From Cupriavidus consociatus (GTDB lineage Bacteria; Pseudomonadota; Gammaproteobacteria; Burkholderiales; Burkholderiaceae): a stretch of DNA of 64,000 bases. The notes beneath the pieces are model-generated. The model worked only from the letters and a program-made list of their open reading frames with translations, did no database searches and was not told the DNA's origin. The stretch covers positions 1 to 64,000 of the forward strand of contig NZ_JAGIQA010000023.1 of assembly GCF_017814975.1 (NCBI RefSeq), read 5' to 3'. The position numbers were made by a program, and so were the translations under genes. Each line of letters opens with the position of its first letter. Position 1 is the stretch's first letter. Positions 8,350-16,880 of the stretch are shown here, one piece after another.

Positions 8350-9261
8350 CTACAACGAGCCGGCCACTTCCTGGATCTGCTGGCGCAGCCAGCGCCGCAG
8401 CCGGTCGGCATCGGTGCGCGCGTGCCAGATCTGCATCATCTCCACCCTGGGCAAGGCGAACGGCACCGGCAGCAGCAACAGGTCCGGGTCGCGCGCGACC
8501 GCCTCTTCCGCCACCGAGCGCAGGCAGGTCAGCAGCAAGGCCGTGCCGCGCACCAGCCGGCTCGGCGCCAGGAAGCTCGACAGTCCCGCCACCACCGTGC
8601 GCTTCAACCCCTGCGCCGCCAGCGCGCGGTCAACCACGCCGTTGAGGTCGCCGGTCAGCGTCGTCAGCAGGTGCTCGCAAGCCAGGAACGCATCGAGATC
8701 GAGGCCGCGCGCCAGGTGCGGGTTGGATTTCGATGCCAGCACGACGAAGTCTTCGCTGCACAGGCGCTGCTGGTGGAAGGTATCCGGCAGGTCTTCGTAG
8801 AAGCCCGCGATCGCCAGGTCACAGGTGCCCTTCTCCAGTTCTTCGCGCGGCAGCTCGCCGCGGGTGTTGTGCGTGACCACGACCAGCCCGGGCGCATCGC
8901 GCCGCAACCGCGGCAACAGCGCGGGCAGCAGCAGTTGCTCCATGTAGTCGGTGGTATAGAGATGGACGGCCTCGCTGCGCGCCAGGAAGTCGCGGCCATC
9001 GCAGGCGTCGTAGAAGGCATCCAGTTCCGCGACCAGCCGTTGCACCTGCGGCGCCAGCTCATGCGCGCGCGGCGTCGGCGTCAGGCCGCGCGGCGCGCGC
9101 ACGAACAGCGGGTCGCCCAGTTCGTCGCGCAACCGGTTCAGCTTGTGGCTCAGCGCCGGCTGGCTCAGCGCCATGCGCGCCGCCGCGCGCGAGGCGTTGC
9201 CTTCCTGGTAGAGCACATGGAAGACGTAGAGCAGATTCAGGTCCTTGCCCACGATATTCAT
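8350..9261 (-). CDS. LysR family transcriptional regulator (NodD/NahR-like)
   Basis: A 303-residue regulator beginning MNIVGKDLNLLYVFHVLYQEG, the opening of the NodD/NahR/LinR branch, with its helix-turn-helix over residues 9-66 (ASRAAARMALSQPALSHKLNRL) and the DPLFVRAPRGLTPTPRA wing. The effector domain fills the rest. It is divergent from a DJ-1/PfpI-family gene; a palindromic site lies in the 114-base gap. It probably controls that gene and itself. The effector cannot be deduced. Confidence 0.9.
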   Translation of the reverse strand: MNIVGKDLNLLYVFHVLYQEGNASRAAARMALSQPALSHKLNRLRDELGDPLFVRAPRGLTPTPRAHELAPQVQRLVAELDAFYDACDGRDFLARSEAVHLYTTDYMEQLLLPALLPRLRRDAPGLVVVTHNTRGELPREELEKGTCDLAIAGFYEDLPDTFHQQRLCSEDFVVLASKSNPHLARGLDLDAFLACEHLLTTLTGDLNGVVDRALAAQGLKRTVVAGLSSFLAPSRLVRGTALLLTCLRSVAEEAVARDPDLLLLPVPFALPRVEMMQIWHARTDADRLRRWLRQQIQEVAGSL

Positions 9262-9278
9262 TTTTTGGATGGCAGAAA

Positions 9279-9300
9279 TCGAATATTCGAAGTTTTCGAA
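9279..9300. promoter_or_regulatory. Palindromic LysR operator candidate
   Basis: A perfect 12-base palindrome TCGAATATTCGA (9279-9290) overlaps the first of two TTCGAA hexamers at 9286-9291 and 9295-9300, nine bases apart. It sits 18 bases upstream of the LysR start and about 75 bases upstream of the divergent DJ-1-family start, where a LysR T-N11-A-type site would be expected. Confidence 0.45.
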
Positions 9301-9375
9301 TCATAGCCAGCTGCGTAGGATGTTGCCAATGCCGGGGCTGCCCCGGCCGACGTGGATGCAAACCGGAGAACGAAC

Positions 9376-10053
9376 ATGAAAATCCTGATGGTGCTGACCT
9401 CGCACGACCAGCTTGGCAATACGGGCAAGAAGACCGGCTTCTGGCTGGAGGAATTTGCCGCGCCCTACTACGTCTTCAAGGATGCAGGCGCTGACCTCAC
9501 GCTGGCCTCGCCCAAGGGCGGCCAGCCGCCGATCGATCCCAAGAGCGACGATCCGGATGCACAGACCGATGCGACCCGACGCTTCCGTGCCGATGCCGCC
9601 ACGCAGCAGGCGCTGGCCAGCACGCTGACGCTCGACCAGGTGAAGGCCGAGGACTTCGACGCACTGTTCTATCCCGGCGGCCATGGCCCGCTGTGGGACC
9701 TGGCGGAAGACAAGCGTTCGATCGCGCTGATCGAGCAATTCGACCGACTCGGCAAGCCGGTAGGCGCCGTATGCCATGCGCCGGGGGTGCTGCGGCACGT
9801 CAAGGGCGCGGACGGGCAGCCGCTGGTAAAGGGCAAGGAAGTGACCGGCTTTACCAACAGCGAAGAAGCGGCGGTGCAGCTGACCGAGGTGGTGCCGTTC
9901 CTGGTGGAGGACGTGCTCAAGGCCAGCGGCGCGCGGTTTACGCGCGGGGATGACTGGGCCAGCCACGTTGCGGTGGCCGGAAAACTGGTAACGGGGCAGA
10001 ATCCGGCGTCGTCGGAGGCGGGGGCCGAGGCGGTGTTGGGGTTGTTGAGGTAA
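9376..10053 (+). CDS. DJ-1/PfpI family protein, Hsp31-like type 1 glutamine amidotransferase domain
   Basis: A 225-residue protein. The nucleophile elbow VGAVCHAPGVL has the catalytic cysteine C133 followed by H134, and the GGHGPLWDL motif at 101-109 plus FWLEE at 22-26 supply the acidic partner. This set is typical of the Hsp31/YajL-like branch with glyoxalase III, deglycase or chaperone activity. The ATG at 9376 follows CCGGAGAACGAAC. It is divergently transcribed from a LysR gene, suggesting induction by an electrophile or stress signal, which is inference. Confidence 0.88.
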   Translation: MKILMVLTSHDQLGNTGKKTGFWLEEFAAPYYVFKDAGADLTLASPKGGQPPIDPKSDDPDAQTDATRRFRADAATQQALASTLTLDQVKAEDFDALFYPGGHGPLWDLAEDKRSIALIEQFDRLGKPVGAVCHAPGVLRHVKGADGQPLVKGKEVTGFTNSEEAAVQLTEVVPFLVEDVLKASGARFTRGDDWASHVAVAGKLVTGQNPASSEAGAEAVLGLLR

Positions 10054-10083
10054 GACCCTGCAAATTCACACCGCTGCCGGTTT

Positions 10084-10115
10084 GCACCCCTCTCCCGCTT
10101 GCGGGAGAGGGGTGC
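10084..10115. terminator. Long perfect hairpin between convergent genes
   Basis: GCACCCCTCTCCCGC pairs perfectly with GCGGGAGAGGGGTGC around a two-base TT loop, a 15-bp stem. It lies 31 bases after the DJ-1 gene stop and 62 bases from the stop of the convergent acylase gene. There is no clear T-tract on either side, so it may be a bidirectional or Rho-assisted terminator, or a copy of a dispersed palindromic repeat. Confidence 0.55.
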
Positions 10116-10177
10116 GTTTGCCAGTGGCGTCAGCTTGCGGCAGACGGTCGAGCTTGCGATGCGCCGGTTGAAGGTTC

Positions 10178-12616
10178 TTACTGCGGCACCAGCTCCAGCC
10201 TCTCCCTGCTCGCCTTCTCCACCGCCTTGCGCGTATAGACCAGCGGGAAATACTCCCCCTTGGCCCACAACGGCGCCAGGTCGCGATAATGCGCGCTGGC
10301 CGGATTGCCTGACTGCCCCGGCGTGTTGATCACGCGCGAGCCATCCCAGTTGCCCACATCCAGCACCATGCGGAACGATGCCCCCGCGGTCAGCCGGAAA
10401 TCGTTGTTGCGGTAGCTGGTATTCATCGGCGTAAAGGCCGAGCCGCCGATCGGGCCGGCGTTGACGTTGAACTGCTGCCGCTCGGCGTCATTCAGGATCG
10501 GGTCCATCGGGTGCGTGAACACCGCGGTGTGCAGCTTGCCCCATTGCCAGCCGCGCGGGTCCGGGCCGAGCTTGCCTTCCACCTCCGCCATCGCGGCCTT
10601 CAGCGATTCGAGCATCACCGCGTTGCGCTGCCCCACCGGCATCCACGGGTCGGGCTGCTCCAGCACCGCGACCACGCGCGCGGCATCGCCGGCGCCGACC
10701 AGCCGGGCGGCATCGGCGGGCAATGCCGCGCGCACCACTGCCGGGCGCAGGTGCTTGCTGAACCAGACCTCGAACAACGCTGCCGCGGCGCTGTCGGCGC
10801 GTTCGTTGCCGTCCCAGCCGCGCAGCAAATCCAGTCCCCGCGCCAGTTGCGCGTCATCGCTGCGCAGGTCGCGCAGCAGCGCCACCACGCGCTGCGCCGG
10901 CAGCGACACCGTGTCGTTCTGCCACGCCATCGAGTCCTGCACCGAGCTGCGCGCGTTGGCGCCCACCACCGCCTTCAGGCGCCGCGCGCGCGAGCTGTCG
11001 CTCCATTCATAGCCCACGCCCAGCTTCGCCGCCGGATGCTCGGGCGGGATGTTGTTCTCGTTGGCGGTGACGATATAGCCGGGCGCCGGGTTGTAGGCCC
11101 ACGGCAGTTCATCCATGTTGCGGTAGCCTGCCCATTCATAGCGCCCATCGCCCGGCACCGGCGTCAGCCCGTCCCAGTTGGGGCGCTTGACGGTCAGGCC
11201 ACCGGGAATCCAGCCGATATTGCCGCCGGTGTCGGCATAGACCTGGTTTTCGCCGGGCGCGCCCCAGCGGTTCATGGCGGCGCGGAACTGGTCCCAGTTG
11301 CGTGCGCGCATGTAGTCCATCGAGCCGAAGTACGGCGCCATGCCATAGTCGAGCCACGCCGCGCGCAGTACCCAGGCGCGTGCGGCGTCGGCGTGCAGCA
11401 CGGGGCCGTGGCGGGTGAAATCGAGGGAAACCTTGCGCGGCGCGGACTCGCCCTTGACGACGATCTCCTCGGTGACGGTCTCCATCGGCTCCCAGCGGCC
11501 CTCGTACTTGTATTCGCGCGGGTTGGCCGGGTTGAGCTCGTAGCCGTAGAGGTCTTCCTGGTCCATGTAGAAGCGCGTCAGGCCGAACGCGATGGTGCCG
11601 TTGTGCCCGATCGAGATGCCCGGCAGGAACGGCTCGCCCGCGCCGATCACCGACATGCCGGGCGCGTTCAGGTGGCTGATGTAGCGCAGGCTGGGCGCGC
11701 CATGCGAGCGGTGCGGGTCGTTGGCCAGGATCGGCCGGCCGGTGGTGGTGCGCTTGCCGCCGATGACCCAGTTGTTGGAGCCGAGGCTGCGGCCGGTGTC
11801 GCTGTTGGGATCGACCAGTGCATAGAGCTGGTCGAGCGGGATGCTGGCGTTCTGGACGCCGCTCCATGCGTCCTTGGGAAAGCGCGCCGCGGCGGTGGCC
11901 AGCTCATAGGCGCGGCGCAGTTCGGCGGCGGGCACCGTGCAGGGATCGAGGCCGGCGCTGAGCCTGGGCTCCACCGGTGGGTCGAGCTCGCGCCGGATCC
12001 AGTCGGCGCGCACGGCATCGGCCTTGGCTTCGCAGAACAGCCGGGCGCGATCGATCTCACCGGCGAAGTTCAGCGTCAGGCCGTGGTGGCGGATGCGCAC
12101 GATGTCCTCGGCCTGCCAGCGCGCGGGCTTGTAGTCGAGCTTGCGGAACTCGGGCGGCAGCAGTTCCGGCTTCTGCTCGGTCAGCGCCACGTAAGCGTTC
12201 ACGCCCGCGACGAAGGCCTCGGCGACGCGCTTGGCGTCGGAGCCGTAGGCCAGCCATTCGCGGTACATGTCGCCGCGGAACAGCACCGCGCGTGCCATGC
12301 GGTCGCCGTCGGCGTAGGCGGGGCCGAAGTCCTTCGCCATCTCGCCGAGGCCGCGCTTGCGCCACAAGTCGATCTGCCACAGGCGGTCGCGCGCCGCCAT
12401 GAAGCCCTGCACGTAGAAGGCGTCGTAAAGCGTGCCGGCGTAGATATGCGGCACGCCCCAGCGGTCGACCAGCACTGTCGCGGGTTTCTCCAGGCCGGGA
12501 ACGGCGAGGCGGTCGCCGCGCGCGGGTGCCTCGGCCATGGCGGCGGGAATGGTGGTAGCGATGGTGGTGGCAACCAAAGCCAGCGCGGCGGCTAGGCGGC
12601 AGGGGGTGCGTCGCAT
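10178..12616 (-). CDS. Penicillin amidase (acylase) family protein, secreted Ntn-hydrolase
   Basis: An 812-residue precursor with a signal peptide (residues 1-29, cut after AMAEA). Family acylases mature by self-cleavage, exposing an N-terminal serine nucleophile. Here LGSNNWVIGGKRTTTGRPIL places it at S280, so the alpha chain would be about 250 residues and the beta chain about 530. The GRPILANDPH motif follows directly. Relatives include penicillin G acylases and the acyl-homoserine-lactone acylases PvdQ/QuiP; the substrate cannot be told from sequence alone. The ATG at 12616 has a GAGGAG site. It is a single-gene unit ending at the 10084-10115 hairpin. Confidence 0.88.
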   Translation of the reverse strand: MRRTPCRLAAALALVATTIATTIPAAMAEAPARGDRLAVPGLEKPATVLVDRWGVPHIYAGTLYDAFYVQGFMAARDRLWQIDLWRKRGLGEMAKDFGPAYADGDRMARAVLFRGDMYREWLAYGSDAKRVAEAFVAGVNAYVALTEQKPELLPPEFRKLDYKPARWQAEDIVRIRHHGLTLNFAGEIDRARLFCEAKADAVRADWIRRELDPPVEPRLSAGLDPCTVPAAELRRAYELATAAARFPKDAWSGVQNASIPLDQLYALVDPNSDTGRSLGSNNWVIGGKRTTTGRPILANDPHRSHGAPSLRYISHLNAPGMSVIGAGEPFLPGISIGHNGTIAFGLTRFYMDQEDLYGYELNPANPREYKYEGRWEPMETVTEEIVVKGESAPRKVSLDFTRHGPVLHADAARAWVLRAAWLDYGMAPYFGSMDYMRARNWDQFRAAMNRWGAPGENQVYADTGGNIGWIPGGLTVKRPNWDGLTPVPGDGRYEWAGYRNMDELPWAYNPAPGYIVTANENNIPPEHPAAKLGVGYEWSDSSRARRLKAVVGANARSSVQDSMAWQNDTVSLPAQRVVALLRDLRSDDAQLARGLDLLRGWDGNERADSAAAALFEVWFSKHLRPAVVRAALPADAARLVGAGDAARVVAVLEQPDPWMPVGQRNAVMLESLKAAMAEVEGKLGPDPRGWQWGKLHTAVFTHPMDPILNDAERQQFNVNAGPIGGSAFTPMNTSYRNNDFRLTAGASFRMVLDVGNWDGSRVINTPGQSGNPASAHYRDLAPLWAKGEYFPLVYTRKAVEKASRERLELVPQ

Positions 12617-12731
12617 CAGGTCTCCTCGGTTTTGTGTTTGCTGCAAATGCTTTGCAGTCCACACCGAAGATAGTGCATGCGCGGCCGGGGCGCGAGCCGC
12701 GTGGCCGATCTCCGCACGGCAGCTGGCGTAA

Positions 12732-14351
12732 TCAGTAGACGTCGCGCCGGTAGCGGCCGTCGTCGGCAAGCTGGCGCAACGCGGATTCGCCGAGAATTTC
12801 CGTGAGGGCCTTGTTGACGCCGCCGGCCATGCCTTGCAGGCTGCCGCAGACATAGATCGCCGCGCCTTTCTGCACCCACTCGCGCACCAGCGCCGCCTGC
12901 GCGCGCAGGGCGTCCTGCACGTAGCGCGGCGTACCGCCGTCGCGCGACCAGGCGTGGTCGAGGCGCTGCAGCGTGCCGTCGGCCTGCCACGCGGCCAGTT
13001 CATCGGCGAAAAAAGCGTCATGCTGTGCCGAGCGCTCGCCGAACAGCAGCCAGTTGCGGCGCCGTCCCGCCGCGGCGCGCGCCTTCAGGTGCGCGCGCAG
13101 GCCAGCCAGACCGGTGCCGTTGCCGACCAGGATCAGCGGCCGGTCGTCGGCGGGCGGATGGAAGCTGCGGTTGGCGCGGATGCGCAGCGCTATGCGCACG
13201 CCAACGGCCGCATGCTCGGTCAGCCAACCGGAAGCCAGCCCCAGGCGGCCGTCGTCGCGGCGTGCCTGCCGCACCAGCAGTTCGAGGCAGCCGTCCTGCG
13301 GCAGCGAAGCGATCGAATACTCGCGGTGCGGCAGCGGCGACAGCGCATCGACCAGGTGCTGCGCCGGCACGCCCTGCATCGCGGCAAAGTGGGCATCGGG
13401 CAGTGGCATGCGAGTGGCCAGCGCCTCGGCCAGCGACAGGTCGCGGCCATCGCAGCGCACCGGCGTGGCGCCGTCCAGCGCGAGCCGTGCCAGCAGCCGC
13501 GCGACCTCGGCCGGCGCATGGCATGGGCCGACTTCGGCGATATCGCCCGGCTGCCAGTCGAGCACGCTGCGGTCCTGCGGCTCCAGCACCAGATGGAATG
13601 CCGGCGCGCCCTGGCTGCCGGGATTCAGGTGGCGGCGCCGGTCCAATACCCAGTCGCCGTAGCGCGGACGCTCCCAGTCGACAATCTCGGCGCCGCCGCT
13701 GAGCGCCGACAGGTGGTTCTGCCAGTGGCGCAGCGCGCCGGCATCGCCGTTGTCGACCTCGATCAGGTCGAACAGCGGCTGCGCGCGATGGCGCTGCAGC
13801 CAGTGGTCGAGCGCGTGGCCGAAAGCGCAGAAGCGCGCGTAGCTGCTGTCGCCGAGCGCAAGGATGCCGTAGCGCAACTCGCGCAGCCCGTCCGCGCGGC
13901 CCGCCAGCAGCCGGCGCGCAAACCCTGACGCGCTGTCGGGGGCGTCGCCCTCGCCGGTGGTGCTGACCACGAACAGTGCCTGCCGGCAGGCGGCCAGCCG
14001 CCCGGCATCGACCTCGGCCAGCGACAGCAATTGCACCGGCATGCCGGCGCCCTGCAGCGCGGTCGCGGTCTGCAGCGCCAGCTGCTCGGCAAACCCGGTC
14101 TGGCTGGCATAGGCAACCAGCGTGGCGCCGTCCGTGGTGTCCGTGGCATTGGCCAGTGCCGCCACGCGCGCGCGCCGCTGGCGGTGGTGTGCCAGCACCG
14201 TGCCGCAGAACCCGGCATAGGCGGCGACCACGCCGGCGGCGATGGCGCTGCGCGACGGCCCCGCCAGCGACAGCGCCACGCCGCCTGCCAGCGCGAGCCA
14301 GCTGGCGCCGGCGAAGGGTGAAACAAGGACTGAAAGCGTGGAGCGGCTCAT
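12732..14351 (-). CDS. Membrane-anchored flavodoxin/ferredoxin-reductase flavoprotein (sulfite-reductase alpha-like)
   Basis: A 539-residue diflavin reductase. Two hydrophobic segments at about 12-30 and 34-50 anchor it. The flavodoxin domain starts at about residue 70 (YASQTGFAEQ, STTGEGDA, LGDSSYARFC: FMN binding). The reductase domain follows, with REYSIAS for FAD, GNGTGLAGLRAHL and CGSLQGMAGGV for NADPH, and the C-terminal tyrosine expected of such enzymes. No sulfite reductase hemoprotein gene is near. It overlaps apbE by 4 bases (ATGA) and is the last gene of an operon with PepSY, DUF2271 and DUF4198 genes, so it probably feeds cytosolic NADPH electrons across the membrane. Confidence 0.85.
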   Translation of the reverse strand: MSRSTLSVLVSPFAGASWLALAGGVALSLAGPSRSAIAAGVVAAYAGFCGTVLAHHRQRRARVAALANATDTTDGATLVAYASQTGFAEQLALQTATALQGAGMPVQLLSLAEVDAGRLAACRQALFVVSTTGEGDAPDSASGFARRLLAGRADGLRELRYGILALGDSSYARFCAFGHALDHWLQRHRAQPLFDLIEVDNGDAGALRHWQNHLSALSGGAEIVDWERPRYGDWVLDRRRHLNPGSQGAPAFHLVLEPQDRSVLDWQPGDIAEVGPCHAPAEVARLLARLALDGATPVRCDGRDLSLAEALATRMPLPDAHFAAMQGVPAQHLVDALSPLPHREYSIASLPQDGCLELLVRQARRDDGRLGLASGWLTEHAAVGVRIALRIRANRSFHPPADDRPLILVGNGTGLAGLRAHLKARAAAGRRRNWLLFGERSAQHDAFFADELAAWQADGTLQRLDHAWSRDGGTPRYVQDALRAQAALVREWVQKGAAIYVCGSLQGMAGGVNKALTEILGESALRQLADDGRYRRDVY

Positions 14352-15367
14352 GCCAGCATCGCGGCAAAAGCCGGGGAAAGATGTTCGTCGAAACCGCCCG
14401 GCGTGCGCACCAGAAAGCGCGCGGCAATACCGTGGCGGCGCGCGTGTGCCTTGCCGGCATCCGGTCCGAGCACGGTCAGCGCGGTCGACAGCGCATCGGC
14501 CAGCATGCACTGCGGGTGGATCACCGTGACCGAAGCCAGCGCGTGGCTGGCCGGATAGCCGGTGCGCGGGTCGATGGTATGGGCATAGCGCCGGCCGTCG
14601 CTGTCGAAGTAGCGGCGGTAGTCGCCGGAGGTGGCGACCGACAGGCCATGCAACGCCACCAGGGTCTGCCCTTCCTCATTGTCCTGTGCGTCGTTGCCGA
14701 GACCGGGCGGCGCTTCCAGCGCGACCCACCACGGCATGCCGTCAGGCTTGACGCCATGGCCGCGCAGTTCGCCACCGATCTCGGTGAGGTGATGGTCCAC
14801 GCCCTGCGCGTCGAGGTAGCGCGCCACCGCGTCGACGGCAAAGCCCTTGGCGATGGCGCAGAAATCCAGTGACACGCCGCCGGGCTGGCGTGCGCGCAGT
14901 GCGTCGGCATCGAGTCCGATGCGCGACCAGCCGCAGCGGCCGCGTGCCGCCTGGACGGCGTCGGGCGACGGCGGCGCGCTGCGCCGCGGTGCCGGGCCGA
15001 ATCCCCACAGGTCGACCAGCGGCCCGGCGCTCGGGTCATAGGCACCGCCGCTGTCGCGCGCCACCTGCAGCGCGCATTGCAGCACGGCAAAACAATCGGG
15101 CGGCAGCGCGTGCCAGCTGCCCGCCTCGGCGCGGTTGAAGCGGCTGATATCGGAACCCGATTCCCAGTTGCTCATCTGCGCGATCACGCCGTCGAGCACG
15201 GCGACGATGCCCGCGCCGATGGCTTCGGCGTCCGCCGCGGGCGGCAGCAACGCCACGACCGACCAGGTCGTGCCCATGCTTGCGCCGCCCCAGCGGTGCT
15301 GCCGCGCATCGCGCGCGGGCGGCACCGGGGGCGCTTGCAGCGCGACGGGGACCAGGATGCGGTTCAA
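14348..15367 (-). CDS. apbE: FAD:protein FMN transferase ApbE
   Basis: A 339-residue flavin transferase that attaches FMN covalently to a Thr or Ser of a periplasmic partner. Family motifs are visible: GASMGTTWSV near residue 28, the EIGGELRGHG segment in the middle, and HTIDPRTGYPA towards the end, which contributes to the Mg/FAD site. There is no obvious lipoprotein or long signal sequence at the annotated start, unlike many ApbE proteins, so its side of the membrane is unclear. It overlaps the flavoprotein gene by 4 bases. Its likely target is the DUF2271 protein encoded two genes upstream, which has a DGISGAT motif. Confidence 0.9.
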   Translation of the reverse strand: MNRILVPVALQAPPVPPARDARQHRWGGASMGTTWSVVALLPPAADAEAIGAGIVAVLDGVIAQMSNWESGSDISRFNRAEAGSWHALPPDCFAVLQCALQVARDSGGAYDPSAGPLVDLWGFGPAPRRSAPPSPDAVQAARGRCGWSRIGLDADALRARQPGGVSLDFCAIAKGFAVDAVARYLDAQGVDHHLTEIGGELRGHGVKPDGMPWWVALEAPPGLGNDAQDNEEGQTLVALHGLSVATSGDYRRYFDSDGRRYAHTIDPRTGYPASHALASVTVIHPQCMLADALSTALTVLGPDAGKAHARRHGIAARFLVRTPGGFDEHLSPAFAAMLA

Positions 15368-15394
15368 ACCGGATTCAGCCGAGCCAGGCGACGC

Positions 15395-16261
15395 TTATTG
15401 CGGCAGCACTTCCACTGTCACCGCGTAGGTCGCGCGGCGCGACTTGGCCTGCCTGAAGGTGGCCTTGTCGTCGCGGACCTCGGCTTCCATCCAGTACATG
15501 CCAGGCGCCGGCCACTTGACGCTGAACTTGCCGTCGGCGTCGGTGGTGGCGCTGATCTCCTGCAGCTTGTCGCGATAGCGGATGCCACCCGGCACCACCT
15601 CGACCTTCAGGTTGCTCGCGGGCTTGCCATCGAGCAGCAGGCGGAAGCTGGCGGTGTCGCCGGCAACCAGGTCGTTGGGATGCGTGATCGGCGCCAGTTC
15701 CAGGCCGCGGCCGGTGATGCGCAGGCCCTTGTCGCTGGGCTTGCCGGCGGTGACGAAGGACTCGACCCGGCCTTCGGCCTGCGTGACCGTCAGGTCCTGC
15801 GCGCTGGCCGGGACTTCTTTGGCGAAGTTGTCCGCCGAGCCGCGCCAGCGCTTGGCCTGGCCATCGACCTTGTAGCTGGCGAACAGGCCCTGGTTGACCA
15901 CCGCCACGCGGTAGGTGCCCGCTTGCGTCAGGTGCAGGTCGAAGGTGCTGCGGTACTTGCCGGTCGCCGCGTTCTCGGCCTTGACGGCGCTGCCGTCGGG
16001 GGCGGTCACCTGCAGGTTGTCGAGGCGCAGCGGCACGTGCTCGAAGTAGAACAGGTCGTTGGAGACGGCGGCGTCAACGGTCACCCACGGGTCATTGCCC
16101 GACAGCACGGTGGCCGACGGCAGCAGCCACTGGCGGTGCGCGTGCGCGGCCAGCGGCGCCAGCGCGGCGAGGGCGAGCACGGCCATGTTTGTGGCCATGC
16201 GGGTGGCCATGCGGGAACGGGTGGGGGACACGATGGCAGACAGGATCGCGGCAGGTTTCAT
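15395..16261 (-). CDS. DUF4198 domain-containing periplasmic protein
   Basis: A 288-residue exported protein with a signal peptide ending at AAHA near residue 41, directly followed by HRQWLLPSATVLSGNDPWVTVDAA, the standard opening of DUF4198 proteins. The rest is a beta-rich, Ig-like double domain; the GVRYRDK-like and ADGKFSVKWPAPGMYWMEAE segments are typical. The N-terminal histidine after processing could bind metal. Members are commonly next to TonB receptors or PepSY proteins in metal-uptake loci. Here it lies between DUF2271 (19 bases upstream) and apbE (27 bases downstream), clearly within one operon. Several in-frame Met codons exist at the start (M1, M18, M22, M26). Confidence 0.82.
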   Translation of the reverse strand: MKPAAILSAIVSPTRSRMATRMATNMAVLALAALAPLAAHAHRQWLLPSATVLSGNDPWVTVDAAVSNDLFYFEHVPLRLDNLQVTAPDGSAVKAENAATGKYRSTFDLHLTQAGTYRVAVVNQGLFASYKVDGQAKRWRGSADNFAKEVPASAQDLTVTQAEGRVESFVTAGKPSDKGLRITGRGLELAPITHPNDLVAGDTASFRLLLDGKPASNLKVEVVPGGIRYRDKLQEISATTDADGKFSVKWPAPGMYWMEAEVRDDKATFRQAKSRRATYAVTVEVLPQ

Positions 16262-16280
16262 CGTCAGGCTCCGGGAAGGA

Positions 16281-16805
16281 TTACGGCTTCAGGTCGACGG
16301 TGACACCGCCGAGTTCGTGGTCGCCCCTGGCGCGGGCGGTCTGTGCGGATTGCGGCGGCCAGGTGAACGGCACGCGCACCAGTTCGCGCCCGCCGACTTC
16401 ACGCGCGGCTTCGACCACCAGCTGGTAGTCGCCCGCCGGCAGCTTGCCCAGCGGGTTCTTGCCGTCGCGGAAGCTGACGTTGTGCTCGCCCGGCGCGCGG
16501 GTCGCGCCCGAGATGCCGTCGGCCGGCATGTTCAGGTCGCGGCCGGCCTTGCGCCACCACTGGCGCATGTCCTTGAGCCACTTGGTGCCCTCGTTTTCCT
16601 TGAGCTTGCCGTCGTACCAGACCGCCAGGGTCTGCACCGGGCCCTGGTCGGCGCGCTCGACCCACATCGCCACGTAGGGCTTGTGGTACTCGGCCACGTT
16701 GAGTCGCGGAATTTCCACCTTGACGTTCAGGTCGGCGGCCAGCGCAGGGCCCGCGAACGGGACCGTGGCCATGCCGGTCAGGGTGACGGAGAGCAGTCGG
16801 CGCAT
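16281..16805 (-). CDS. DUF2271 periplasmic protein with ApbE flavinylation motif
   Basis: A 174-residue exported protein with a signal peptide cut near AALA (residues 20-23). DUF2271 is recognised from VKVEIPRLNVAEYHKPYVAMW and WLKDMRQWWRKAGRD. Residues 96-102 read DGISGAT, which matches the D-x-x-(S/T)-G-A-(T/S) signature used by ApbE; FMN would be attached to T102. The C-terminal half ends in a beta domain with VRVPFTWPP. An apbE gene two genes downstream makes flavinylation very plausible. Role proposed: periplasmic electron carrier between the PepSY membrane protein and an external acceptor; this is inference. Confidence 0.85.
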   Translation of the reverse strand: MRRLLSVTLTGMATVPFAGPALAADLNVKVEIPRLNVAEYHKPYVAMWVERADQGPVQTLAVWYDGKLKENEGTKWLKDMRQWWRKAGRDLNMPADGISGATRAPGEHNVSFRDGKNPLGKLPAGDYQLVVEAAREVGGRELVRVPFTWPPQSAQTARARGDHELGGVTVDLKP

Positions 16806-16880
16806 ATTCGGAGAAACCTCGTCAGTGAGATGCAGCAGGAAAATCGTTCGGGATGCGGGCGTGCCTGGCGCGGGCCATGC

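Noticed and set aside
10511-12595. 694-codon plus-strand frame opposite the acylase gene
   Set aside because: Shadow of the acylase reading frame; no domain and no ribosome site.
12732-14351. Diflavin reductase as the sulfite reductase alpha subunit (cysJ)
   Set aside because: No hemoprotein (cysI) gene is adjacent, the protein is membrane-anchored and its neighbours are ApbE, PepSY and DUF2271; assimilatory sulfite reduction is unlikely.
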